Shown here piece after piece: positions 1-12,236 of a stretch of 64,000 nucleotides of DNA. The position numbers and the translations under genes are program-made. Origin of the DNA: Acanthacorydalis orientalis (Eukaryota; Arthropoda; Insecta; Megaloptera; Corydalidae); NCBI GenBank assembly GCA_034766995.1, contig CM068315.1:21544344-21608343 (forward strand). The letters are read 5' to 3'. Position 1 is the first letter of the stretch, and every line of letters starts with the position of its first letter. Under the pieces are notes generated by a model that saw nothing but the letters and a program-made list of their open reading frames with translations, was not told the DNA's origin and did no database searches.

Positions 1-362
1 TAAATTGAAATTGTATTTTATAATTCAATTGAATCATTTTTCAAAAAAAACTATCATTTTTATGAAAAACAAATAAATTCAATTAAAGTAAATGATTCTG
101 ATAAATATAATATACTATTCAATTGTCTAAAAATTAAAGCTGAAAATAAGTTATAAGATCATTAATAAGATATTTAAAAAATGATTTGCTTTAAAATAGA
201 ATTAAAATTCTGTCATATTTTGGATCAAATTCTTTTTCAAAAACATTTTCTATCTATGAAATCATTAAGTTAGTTTCTTGTACAAAAATTCATTATTTTT
301 TTGAATCAAATTCAAATGAATAATATTTAGACAAATATAATTGAGAATAAATAATCTATTTT

Positions 363-415
<53 letters not shown>

Positions 416-661
416 GCTTATGGCTTTTATTAATTTATTTTACAATACTATTAAGATCCAAACTTATATATTAATTAAAAATAAAAAAAAAAAAAAACAT
501 TTTTTTATTATAATTATAAATCAATTTTGAACTTTTAACGTTTTAGTTATCATTACAAAATATGAGTCAATTATTATTGCATCTATTATTTTATACATTA
601 TTATACATCAAAGATGATTATACAAAGATAGAACATATTTTCATTAATTTTCTACATGTAG
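1..661. other. Gene-free AT-rich DNA with a (TA)n tract
   Basis: No coding signal is visible. It contains a pure (TA)n microsatellite at 368-411. It would be intron or 5' flank of the cuticular gene, whose missing first exon was not recognised here. Confidence 0.5.
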
Positions 662-1231
662 ACCCGAACCACGCCCACTGCCTGTTGCAAGAGCTCAGCC
701 AATTCGTCCACAAGGTGAACCAATACGATCACCACAACCAGCAGTACCACAAAGACAAAGAATTCCAAGACCTCAACCAGCTGAACAATCCGCACCTCAG
801 CGTACTTATGTGGCTCAACAACAAAATATTCGTGGAGATAAAAAACCTGTAGCTCAAATTTTGAGAAAGTAAATATAAATTTAACTTTTATCAAAGCATT
901 TAATACAGTATCTTTAAATATAAAAAATATACAATACATAAAATTAATTTTATGAAGGTACAATGAAGAAAACCCTGATGGAAGTATCGCATGGGGTTAT
1001 GAAAATGATGATGGATCTTTCAAAGAAGAAACTATTGGTGTTGACTGTATCACCAGAGGTAAATATGGATATGTCGATCCTGATGGTGTCCGTCGTGAAT
1101 ACACATATGAAACCGGTCTTCCATGCGACACTGTACCTGAAGAAGAGCCGCAAGCTGGACCAATAATTCCTGGACAAGGACAAGGACCTCGTCGGCCAAT
1201 TACTTTACAAAATGCTCTAAGACCACTGTAA
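662..1231 (+). CDS. RR-type cuticular protein, two 3' exons (5' partial)
   Basis: Two exons joined across an 89-bp intron: exon 662-868, donor GTAAAT at 869, acceptor AG at 956-957, exon 958-1231 ending in TAA. The junction codon is AA|G (Lys). The first exon encodes a Pro/Gln/Arg-rich linker. The second encodes YNEENPDGSIAWGY, then GKYGYVDPDGVRREYTY, which fits the chitin-binding Rebers-Riddiford (CPR) family of structural cuticle proteins secreted by epidermis. The tail is Pro/Gly/Gln-rich. An in-frame stop at 645-647 and an acceptor-like AG at 660-661 show that the signal-peptide exon lies further 5'; I did not find it, so it may be outside the window. The isolated open frames at 562-852 and 963-1166 are frame shadows of these exons. 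Odd: two cysteines (VDCITRG and GLPCDT) in a domain that usually has none. Confident on family, not on the specific member. Confidence 0.85.
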
Positions 1232-1396
1232 GAGAAATTCAATACAATCAAATATATTAAATATGTATTAGTGCCATCGTGAAAGATCACAATTCTTTGA
1301 TTTGGGCATAATTAGAAATTTGATTCTAAGAATTCAAAAGAAATTATAAAAAAATGCACACATTCAATTTTGAGCTTATTATTCTTGAACATCAGA

Positions 1397-1406
1397 AATA
1401 AATAAA
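1397..1406 (+). promoter_or_regulatory. Candidate polyadenylation signals of the cuticular gene
   Basis: Two overlapping AATAAA hexamers (1397-1402 and 1401-1406) lie about 170 nt past the cuticular stop codon. In DNA this AT-rich, such hexamers occur often by chance. Confidence 0.35.
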
Positions 1407-3299
1407 AATGAAACACCACTAAATAAAAATAAATGATCATATATTTTTATTATTTATGTAGTCTTTTTGATATCATATTAAACTGAATGTTGATGATGCT
1501 CACTAAAATACACTTATTTTAATACATTTAAATTTAATTCTAATTTTACTTTATTTTCATCTGTCCTGTATAATAAAAATACACTTAACATTCTTTAAAC
1601 TATTTTGAATTATTGTTTTAAAATATATGTATTTCATACAATTTTGTTAATTCCTTTTCCAAACAGAAGCAGTTACTGTATTCCAATTAACTTATAACTG
1701 TAATTGAATGTAATTTAGTTATTGAATACATTATCATATTCAATTTTTAGCCTATTTAAAAAAAAATATCACATTTCTAATAATTTATTGAAACTTTGCT
1801 TTAACTTTAATATTACTAATTAATATAATAACTATACCTATTACAAAAATTTATTAACCAATTAAAAATTACAGTAAAAAAGTTAATAAACTTCTTATGC
1901 ATTTGAAAATCATGCGATTCAATGTAGCTACTATAACTCTAAAATACAATTTTTGAATTAAACAATTTCTGATAAATAATATATAAATCTTATTCCTTTT
2001 ACTAACATTCTACTTCTACACTCTTTGTACTTAAAACACACAAAAATAAAAGTCATCTTTAACTTTTACTTATATTTTGATTTACTTTAATATTTAAACT
2101 TCAATAAGGTGTGCATTTTGATTAGTATTAAATTTTAATAGCTACAATCAAGTATTAAATCTAAATGGCTCATTGAACATATGACATGTTCAATAACACT
2201 GAAAATTTTCTTTTAAATATTTAAAGAACATTTTGACTAAAAAAATATTGTACAAACTCACACAATTCTTTAACATTATCAATATGAAATATGTACAATT
2301 AACTACTGTTATGTATATGAAGTATCTTTTATAGCACACATTATGTTAAACTGTTACAATTTTGTTTAGCAACTATATTATTTGAATCATAATTTAATAT
2401 TTAGGAAAGTATTCTTTAAATAAAATAAAAAAACAAATTTATTATAACTTAACCATACTAATATGTAGTATATTGAACATGTAGGATAGTATATTAGTAT
2501 GAATGATTTATAGTAAATAAATACCTGTGAATTCAATGAAAATGAGTGACTGACACGATGGCTATATTCAATACTAATTTCAAATTTAAAATATTTATAA
2601 AATTAAAAAAATTATGTACAATAAATATGTAAATATATTTACCGATAAGTTCTTGTTAAGAAGGTAATGTCATTTATGTTTTCAAAAATAAATGATGCTT
2701 TATTAAAATGTTTTTTTCATTGAATGATGATGAAATACCGAAACAAATTTATTTCATACAAAAAATTCCATTTCGAAAGAAATATTATAAAATAGTGTTT
2801 CTTTAAATAAAACTTATATACAATCCTTATCTATTAAAAAAGCAAACCCAGTTTCAGCTTCCTCAAAAGCTTCCCATTCTTCTGCTGAGCCCAGCAGTTT
2901 ATGGATGATGAATATATAAAAAGCACAGGCCTGAGATTGTATAATATAACTTGGCAAGCACCATAATTATGCTACCAATATTTATTTAATTAAATTATTA
3001 CTAAATATTTCTATTGAACCAAATATGAGAAAATTTTAACTAATAATTAATCAAATTGCAAACTATTATTGTTTTGTTAAAAATTATTGTTATATATGTT
3101 GACAGATGGCAGTAAAAGTATGAGAAATAGTAGAGATTGATATTTAAAATAGTTGTTAATTAATTTTAGAAATTAGATTCAATCATCTTTCACATTTAAA
3201 AAGAATTATATTAAATAGAGCCCAATACATCTTGCATTTCCTGCAAACACTGTATTGATAAAATTAAACTAATATATTTAGAATAAAATAATTGGTAAA

Positions 3300-3354
<55 letters not shown>

Positions 3355-5330
3355 TAATTATAATAAATATAATTTATTGTATATGAATATCTACTCTATA
3401 TGAGATAACAATTTTCACTTATTTTATTTCAAAAGCATAACTTTAGTGATACAACCTTTACTTGGAACACAGCAAATGTAATGTTTTATTTCACATAAGG
3501 TTTTTTTATATTTATAGTAAGAGATTATTGAATTTACAAAATTAAAATCTACTTCAATTATTAACTACTTCCATTTCTCACACATACAAGCTGCCATTTA
3601 ATAAGCATAATAATAATAATAAAACAAGTATAATTTACTAATTGATCATTATTAACAGCTACTAAAGGTTGATTGAATAGATATCTAATTTTATTATTAA
3701 TAACTGATTGTCTCAATTGATTACTTATTCATAATTAACATTTTATGGAATTAATATTACAGATTGAGTACATCATATTAAGAAAGGTAGATAATGAAGT
3801 AGTACAAAAAGACAATCGGAAACATTTTCTACAGAATGTCTCACTTCAATTGAAGTTTCTGGTACATTTTTGCATGTTGAATTAAAACTTATCTATCTGT
3901 TGATTTCATTACAAAATGCAAACCTTTTATTAGATTTAAGAAATAGGACTCAACCTGTCATAACTGACCTGAAACTACATGTAAACAAAAGTGAAATTAA
4001 AACTAGGATTAAAAAACTGCAAACAATTTTATCTGATGAACATCCCAAACTTCATTGATAATGACTGCATTTCAAAAGCATAGAAGTATATTAAAATAAT
4101 GTATAATTCTGAAAACACTATCAATGTTGCATATAAAGAAATGTTTGTTATTTACATTAACACTACAGGAAGTTCCACATGACCATTTGTGACTCCACAA
4201 TGGGAAACAAATTGTTGTCCAGAAGTCCATTCATATGCATTCAATATGAATGTATTTATAGACCAGGATGTTTCTAGTAGTGAAACAAGTGTCTCAGAAC
4301 AAAGCATTGTACCTCATCACTATCACATATTATTTTGTTTGGAATAACACCTTACTAACCTCTATATACCTACAGTTGAGGAGTCTGATAAACAATGTAT
4401 TTATTCTGTATGAAGAGTACTGTGAAGTAATACGTGTATTGAGAAAATATATCCCCGGTAATCTATATTATCAGTACAAGTGCCCGATGTTGCTGGGTGG
4501 TGATTCTAAGACTAACCATTCTCGACAGTTCTTAGTTAAACTAGTGCAATGTTATATTTTCACATCTGAAGCTCTTCAGTTCAGTGACCTTTTACAAATT
4601 CAATTCCGCACTGGCATTCCAAACCACCATATATTCCAACATAATAAAACATGAGTCATAGGACCTTGCACCCCAATCACGTGGAATCACTGCCTATCAT
4701 TGAGTGGTAGTATAATAGTTTCATTATGTGTTATGGAGCAATATTTTGACATAACAAAAACATTTGTGTAAAATCGTTTTAACATTTTTACTTCTACCAT
4801 CTTGTATATTTATATAACTGTATATATAACTGTATTATTTATATTAATTTATATAACTTGACGAAGAGGCAACGATCATAGAAAATCGTTCAGTTAATGC
4901 ATAGTTGTTTAATAATATAATTTGTATGAAAAATTGAGTTTATCATCTTCGAATTCTTAATGTTAACAGGATAAATGTACAAAATACTCACTTATAGTTT
5001 TAAAACACAACAAATTTCTTGTTAATATAACCATTTCACATATTTGTTTCAATATACACACCTAAACCGCACACATTCATTAGATGCAAAATTATCAGAT
5101 TACTTTCATACAGTATCAAGTTACTGCACTAAAAATTTTATCAATAACAATTCTGAAATTAGAGTGTGTTTTTGACATGATAATTTTAAAACTCATACTT
5201 TTATAGTTTTTATAAAATGAAAATTTTATTTTCTAAGGAAAAACGTGAAACAATATTTTTACTTTACAAAAATATATCAAAATATTTATCATTAATTTAA
5301 ATAATACATTTATTTAAATTTAATCTTTTT
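1407..5330. other. AT-rich intergenic DNA with (TA)n at 3304-3352 and an unassigned patch at 3.8-4.7 kb
   Basis: Mostly low-complexity AT-rich sequence. A patch at about 3810-4700 has more balanced composition and two open frames (3870-4058, 62 aa; 4268-4654, 128 aa). I recognise no family in either, and they have no splice or promoter context. The patch could be a decayed gene or retrocopy. Confidence 0.4.
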
Positions 5331-8300
5331 TTAATATGGTCGTATTCTTTGATGTTGGTTTGGATGTGTACGTCTCATTAATGGATTCCATGGTCTGTAT
5401 GGAGGTGTGATAGCTATATCCATATAATCGCCGATTGCAAACCTGCACTGTCCCAATGTTTTAGAATCATCAGCTCCTTTTTGACCTGAGCAAGTTGTAC
5501 CAATCTCTCTCATTCTGTATGCTGGGCTACGACTATCAGGAAATACTAGTGCAAAATCAAAAAAAGTTCCTTTTCGTCGAGTCTCTGGATACACCTCTTT
5601 TACAAGTGACGATAGTTCGTGTAATGTTGCATCCTGCCACGTGTAAATCTGTAGCTCATTAGCTGGTACGTTTCCACGAGCATACTCTGATAGATTGTTG
5701 TGTCTGTTGTTAGTCCAGAATACACGTAAAAGTAATGGACAAGTCTAGAAAATTTAAAATAAAAATTAATTCTTTTTTACTCAAATTTATAATTGTGTTT
5801 TACTTAAATTGGCAATTATTTTTATGTAAAATTTAACTGCAGATATTAAGTTTCAAAATTATTTTATAATTTAAAAACTTTTTTTTTACAAAATGATATG
5901 ATACTATATTAATTACAAATTATTTCACTCAAAAATTATTGTAAATTTTGATAAAACTATATAATGAATATGATATTTTCAGTTTCTTTAACAATATTTT
6001 GGTACTATTATCATAGATATTATAAAAACAAAAACAGATGTCAAAAATAAATTGTAAAAATTTTATATTAACTGTATAGGAAGAATTTTAGATGTAAAAA
6101 AAGTTATTCAAATTCAAACAGAACTAATAATAGAAATACATTTTTAACATATTTTTTTTTAAGAAAATGAACTATAAATCAAACTTCTAATTAATTTAAA
6201 AATAATTATGTTCATATTTGCTAAACTTTATATAACAAATTTCCATCTAAATTAAAAAAAATCTATTTCAAATTTTAATAATTATTATTATCAATGAACT
6301 ACACAATTGTTTTTATCAATTATAACATTTTGATATTCTTATTAGCAAATCTAACTCACTTTAAATGAATTGACAGATGACAATATACACACAGGCAATG
6401 TAGAATTCTATTTCGATGTCATTAAAAACTATATTATCGCAACTACAAATACATAAACATACTTTTTTCTCATAACACCAAAATATAATGACTTCAAATA
6501 CATGAATTACATAATCATATTACTAAAATTATTAGACACTATAATCAATTTCTTCTAAAATTAAATGCCTACTATCGGAATTTAATTACATTTTTTTATT
6601 ATAATACAAATCGACAACTTTAATAAATTAATTTTTTCTCATTCTAAAACAAAAAAAATTTTCTGATCAAAATTAATCATTTCTGATTGTTACTTATGCC
6701 AAATACAGTTTTTTTAATTAATGGAGTGAGAAAAAGATTAATTTATGAACATAAATTTAGTCACAGTGCCGAAACTAAATTGTAACAAATCGATAAATTT
6801 CTTTTATCTATATATGGCATAATATCCTAATTGATATATCCAGTAAAATTTCTTCTTCTTGCTTTTAGAAACAAATTAAATTTATCGTATTATATCCTAC
6901 ATATAAAACAATATAGCTATTTAGTCTCTAAAAATGTTTTAACTTTTATTTAAGTACTTAGAGTATTTACAGAAAAGAATTTTGAAAAAAAAATTAAAAT
7001 GAAAAATCAAAATTCTGTCTAAATATATTATATAAGAAACAAATGATTCTGATTTACCACCAGGATATGTGCATGAAAATTAAGAATTACTAATGCTTTT
7101 CTATTATTTGACTAATTTAGTACTGACACTGAGCTTTACAACAGAAAAATGATTTATTAAGTCAATTACACTTAATAAATTGAAATATGAGATCCACAAT
7201 ATGCTTTAGGACAACTACCATTTAAGCAAGAAATGTGTGATCGAAACGTGAGATGTGTTCATTGGAGAGAAATACATGAAAAAGGTATTACCAACCACTT
7301 TAAAAAGTTCACTAAGTGATTTTTTTTATATGACTTGTACATATTTAAATTCATACCCAAATGTTGTTAGATTCTTTCAACTCTAAATATAAAATTAAAA
7401 AAATGAACAATTTCTAATGCCCAACATAAAAAGAGTGATTATAGGTTTTTGATGTTTAGAATGTTGTATTGAAGATTGTTTTACAAAATTCCAGTGTTTA
7501 ATGAAGAATCATTTTAAAGGCTCTTGAAAGATATCATTATAAAGATAGATTAACATAACATCAGTTACAAAGTCATTTGTACATTCCTATAATCCTCAAA
7601 TTCTGTATCAAATAAAGAACTATAATTTTGAATTACTTCTATAGAAATTTCTTTATCAAAAAAAAAAAAAAAATATATATAAATTATTAAAGATAAATTC
7701 AAATTATAGATTATTGACTAAATATGTACTTTATTGTTGACCACCAATAAATTTGTCTTACTTCTAATTGTATGGAAGAAAAGAGGTAAAATGTGTTTGT
7801 AAAATTCACTGACCTCTTTCTTTCAGCAAAAGCTCACATGCATCGTTCGTGCTTACTTATCGCACTGACTTTGGCCATCTCAAATGAATAGCCATTTATG
7901 CAACCACATTAGACTGATTTACACACTTCACATTTTTTGCAAAAATGGATAGCAAGTTTTACTAGCTTAAAAACTAAAAAAAAAGTATCTTTTCAATATA
8001 AAAAACTAGGAAGGCCAATTAATGATAAAAGTAAACTTCGTACTTATTTTTAAATATGAGCTATTATAAAAATATTTTTTTATGAGAATGTGAGTGCATA
8101 TCCAAAAAAAATAGTACTCCTGGTCATATACTTGAATTTATTAATTAAAAAGTAAAAACACTATGAAATTATTGATCTTTTTATTTTCCTTAAATGTTGT
8201 ATGTAACAATAAAATATTTGAAAGATTATAATACTACCAAATGTTAATTCATAAAAACAAATAAAGAAACAAAGCCATATGAAAGGAATACAAAATTGTC

Positions 8301-10041
8301 TAATAACAGTATTTGTGCAAAACACAAATGTTATACATTTAGGATTTTCCCATAATTCATATTTAATTTTTTATACAAAACACACACATTAGACCAAACT
8401 AGATGTAGTAATTATTTGGTGGTTTGATTTAGATCCATTCTATAGTTCAAATGTGAGTTTTTATAAATTTTCATAAATTATGGAACAAAAAGCAGAGATT
8501 TCTATTGAACTTTGAAAATTAACTTTAAGATTAGAAGGATGAAAAATTGAAAAAAGACAGAAAACAATCCCAAAAATACAAATAAAAATTTTCTTATTGA
8601 ATATGACAACTGGATTATGAAGGAAATAAGGAAAAATTCAAAAATTAGTGTTCAAAGATGTATGAAATTAAAAAAGGATGATAAAAATCAGTTTAATACT
8701 TTTTAGCCAGGTGGAAAACAAATTATTTAGAGAAAATTCTGTACAAGGTTAAGAACAGAAAATCTTTAATTATGAACTGATGAAATATTATGATGGATAA
8801 ATAGTAGTATAGATGTTTCCTTAGCTACTGGTGTAATAAATTAACATTTTGTCAGCCAAATTATGAACAAAATAAATAACCAATTATAATTGTATTTTTC
8901 ATTCCTATAATCCCACTGATACGTTGTCTTGGTGGTCTTTGTTCTTTTCGATCATTTGAGTTTCTTTTTTTCCAATACTATCATCTTCAGGTAGAATCTG
9001 AAGATAGCACACTGATACACATATACACACTGATACCATGTGAAATGATTTTACCTAAAATTTGAACAAGTGCCGAATCTAGTATTGAAAAAATGAAATT
9101 GACGTGATTCAAAATGCCGAAGACCACACTTATGAAACTAAAATATATTAAGATTTTAAAATAAATTACAATGCAATACAATGCTTGCTTGTGAATTTGA
9201 TATAATTATATATTCTACTAAAATAATTCCAAGCATAAGACAGGTCATTTGATAATAGCTTTTATAAAATTGTCCTCAATTTATAAAAAAAAAAATCTCC
9301 ACAATGATCTAAGATTAATCTGATTAAAAACTCACAGATAAGCATTATGTGTAAAATCCAGAACTATGACATAAACATATACAATTAAAAAAAAAAAACA
9401 CTGAAAACCTACTGATAAGTATTGATCAAGACGCAAAAAAAATTTAATAGTGCTAATGATAAACAGATTATTTGAAATTATGATAAATGGAGGCTGTTTA
9501 ACAAAATTACAGTAATAAAGTTTTATTCAGATTTACAAATTTTGTAGTATGAATTTTAGCAATTACATGTTTGTATGAATAAGCATGTGATGATTTAGTT
9601 TTTCATGTTATTTTTCCTTTTTTTGTTTTTAAGAACTAATTGTTAATATGTTTGAAATTATTTATTGTAAAATATACAGTATTGAAGGAAAAGAAAAATA
9701 CTAATAATTGCACAAAATTCAATTATACAAATAGGAACCCATTGCTGTTTAACATGAAATGTTTTAGAATGAAATAACTATTATTACATAACTGCAGGAT
9801 TGGAAATATATTAAAATTAATTAAATAATGTTTACTATTAATAATTTTAATAATCATTACATATCTACTATATTTATTAAATAATAATCGGTATGAGTTA
9901 TTTAAAAAAAAGCTAATAAAGAACATTATCAATGAACAAAATAAACATTTAAAATTTTTATATAAAAACCTTTTCACGATCAACAGGCTTTTCTGTTGGT
10001 TTTTCCTCGACTATCATCGATTCGATTCCCGGACCTGCCAT
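5331..10041 (-). CDS. SAP18: SAP18, Sin3-associated polypeptide 18 (two exons)
   Basis: Exon 1 is 10041-9970 (24 codons, starts MAGPGIESM, ends VDREK; donor GTTTTT). Exon 2 is 5744-5331 (137 codons plus TAA; acceptor TTCTAG). The phase-0 junction gives VDREK|TCPLLLRVF, an uninterrupted SAP18 signature, for a 161-aa protein, close to the roughly 150 aa usual for the family. Further hallmarks are ELQIYTWQDATLHELSSLVK, then YRMREIG, then GDYMDIAITPP, ending RIRPY. The fold is ubiquitin-like. From family knowledge, SAP18 (Bin1 in Drosophila) is a nuclear subunit of Sin3/HDAC co-repressor complexes and of the ASAP/PSAP exon-junction-associated complexes. The gene is head-to-head with the RCAN gene. 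The 4.2-kb intron is long for so small a gene. No break is seen. Very sure of identity. Confidence 0.96.
5745..9969 (-). other. Intron 1 of SAP18
   Basis: A 4225-bp AT-rich intron with GT at 9969-9968 and AG at 5746-5745 on the minus strand. No coding signal or recognisable mobile element was seen inside. Small mid-GC patches at about 7200-7280 and 7800-7960 have no identifiable content. Confidence 0.7.
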
Positions 10042-10607
10042 TTCACAACCAGGATAACTACTTATACGAAAATTTCAAACAATTTCACTTTCCGACTATA
10101 AACATAAGCAAAGACAGATAGGTTAACGCGATTCAATGTTGCCAATTAACAGTTCGAATTTCCACTATAGTGTGCTAATATTTTTTTATGGAAACTCGTA
10201 TGTGACTAATTTAAACATTTGTGGATTATCAAAAAAATATTTCGATTTTCATTGATATCTATCGAAGCAATAAAAACATAATAGCGCCGAACTTCAAATT
10301 CAATTTCGTTTGATAGTCAATATACACGAATGTAATAAATGGATTAGTACCATTCAATAAGCAAAACTATCGCATGCTAATATATGAAAAGATCGACGAT
10401 TCTCATTATTGTTTAGATGCAAGTTGTGTATGTGTGTGTGAGTTAATTGGTAGATAGATTTATATAAGATTAATTGAATTAAAAAGATTATTTATAAGAC
10501 TGAAATGTGCGCATTCTGAGATAATCGGCAGCAGCGGAACGAGTATATATATAAGTAAATAAGTGTCGTTGCGTGTAACGAACCGGCCGAGGTAATATAT
10601 TTTTCTA
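10042..10607. promoter_or_regulatory. Shared divergent promoter region of SAP18 and RCAN
   Basis: 566 bp separate the two start codons, transcribed outwards in both directions. Base composition rises towards the RCAN start (about 10500-10600), in contrast with the surrounding AT-rich DNA, consistent with a promoter and 5' UTR. A (TG)n run lies at about 10430-10440 and TATATAT at about 10545-10551. Specific core elements cannot be assigned from sequence alone. Confidence 0.55.
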
Positions 10608-11315
10608 ATGGCGAATACCGAGAGAGTTTCTAACGCGGAGGATAATTTAAATAATGATGACAACGACGAGAATATAATTATAAACGAATTGGATGGGTTA
10701 CCGAATGTTCACCCAAATCTCGAAACCGACATGGATTTGAACCTGGGCTCCTCTGATCATACGCCGAACGAGTTCGAAGATATCCCGACTTCTTTGATCG
10801 TTACGAATATACATGACGACGTATTCATCAACGATAAACAAAAAGGCCAGATGGAGGAACTGTTCAAGAAGTATGGTGAACCATGTACGTTCCAGTGGCT
10901 CCGTAGTTTTCGAAGACTGAGGGTTAATTATACAACACCTGTGGCTGCCGCCAATGCGAGGTTACAGTTACACCAATATTCATTTTTAAATTCTGTTATC
11001 ACATGTTACTTTGCGCAACCTGTCACGCCGATCACAACGAAGAGTTTGGAGCCGCCGGCACCTGTGAAACAGTTTCTCATCTCACCACCAGCATCCCCGC
11101 CTCTCGGATGGGAGCCACGGCCAGAGAATGAACCGTTGGTAAATCATGACCTGTTGGCGGCTCTTGCATCCCTTGCGCCTGGCGGTTCGCACGAATTACA
11201 TCCACCTGGTCCTGGTCAACCTGGAATCGTTGTACACACGGCCGGAAATCAAGGTGATAAGAAAGAAGAAGCCAAGCAAAAGATCCAGCAAACGCGGTGC
11301 CCAGAACGAGTCTAA
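10608..11315 (+). CDS. sra: Calcipressin/RCAN, regulator of calcineurin (sarah/nebula orthologue)
   Basis: A 235-aa single-exon protein. Residues 1-60 form an acidic Asn/Asp-rich leader. Residues 62-140 form the RRM-like domain (SLIVTNIHDDVF ... LRSFRRLRVNY ... CYFAQPV). Residues 156-169 are FLISPPASPPLGWE, the calcipressin signature whose serines are known phosphorylation sites in the family. Then come DLLAALASLAPGGSHELH (181-198), the PxIxIT-like PGIVVHTA (205-212), and the C-terminal block KIQQTRCPERV. From family knowledge it binds and modulates the phosphatase calcineurin in the cytosol, affecting Ca2+ signalling (in Drosophila: egg activation, learning, mitochondrial function). The ATG at 10608 starts a frame homologous throughout. 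No stop or frameshift is present. The RCAN identity is very sure; the symbol is by orthology. The absence of introns in the visible frame is worth noting. Confidence 0.95.
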   Translation: MANTERVSNAEDNLNNDDNDENIIINELDGLPNVHPNLETDMDLNLGSSDHTPNEFEDIPTSLIVTNIHDDVFINDKQKGQMEELFKKYGEPCTFQWLRSFRRLRVNYTTPVAAANARLQLHQYSFLNSVITCYFAQPVTPITTKSLEPPAPVKQFLISPPASPPLGWEPRPENEPLVNHDLLAALASLAPGGSHELHPPGPGQPGIVVHTAGNQGDKKEEAKQKIQQTRCPERV

Positions 11316-12236
11316 TCCAACGTTGCGTGAATTCCACGATTTTGTTCTGTGAATATGATTAATTTAAGCGTAAATAATTACTAGGGGGCCTGAAATCATG
11401 TACCGGTCAGTTATCATAGAGTCGCGATACCGTGTGAGGCGCTCGAAATGCTTCTTAGAATTGACGGAGGAACCGTAATGAGTTTCGGACGAGTGCGGAT
11501 AACGACGTCGTGCGTTCTATCGGTTTCGCTTCGGACGTCCTTTGCGCGACTCGTCCGGACAGGTGAAAAACCATCGGATCGTTTTTAAACATCGAATAGC
11601 GTTTAGGTTTCTGCATTGTCACTTTGCGGGATCATACGTATACGGTTTGTTTTTCTATTATGTGAACGTTTAGTACGTCGGTTTTTCGTTTGTTTGAAAA
11701 CGATCGGAATCATTCGGTCAGAAAGATCTATGCGGATTATTTAATATATATGTGCGTATATTTATTTTTTTATTTTATTTACTGGTAGAATTAGTTCTAT
11801 AAAGATTTTACATATCACAAATAATCGTATTTTATTGAAACAATACGACTGGTATACGTATTAATGATGTAAATATAAATATGATCCCAAAAAGTGCATT
11901 ACTGTTTTTCAGTGTTGACATGTTAGTTTGTATGGTTTTTTTTTTTTTTTTTGTTAAGGATGTGAAGTTAAAATCAATCTGATCTATTCATATACCAACA
12001 TATAATCGCTACATGAATAATATTGTTTCCAGTGTGACTATGATGAAATTGCATATCATATATGTTTCTTTGCAATTATTTTTTTTTTTTTTAATCAGTC
12101 AAATAACTATTATAATTTTAAAGGCTACTTTAAGTTTTGATGAAGTGGTATAGATGTTTTCATATTTAACATTTTGTATTATTTATTTTACTATTTTAAA
12201 TTTTGTTATAATTGCATAAAGTATGCATAAAATAAA
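11316..12236 (+). other. Likely 3' UTR of the RCAN gene
   Basis: Sequence after the stop keeps an elevated, CpG-containing composition to about 11740, then turns AT-rich. An AATAAA at 12231-12236 is a candidate poly(A) signal. A possible long-range stem pairs CGGACGAGT (about 11487) with its complement near 11555. Confidence 0.45.

Noticed and set aside
562..852. 96-aa frame starting with ATG at 562
   Set aside because: Wrong frame for the cuticular protein; the in-frame exon starts at 662 after an acceptor site.
4268..4654. 128-aa open frame with fairly normal composition
   Set aside because: No recognisable motif, no splice partners and stops immediately around it; noted as an unassigned patch, not called as a gene.
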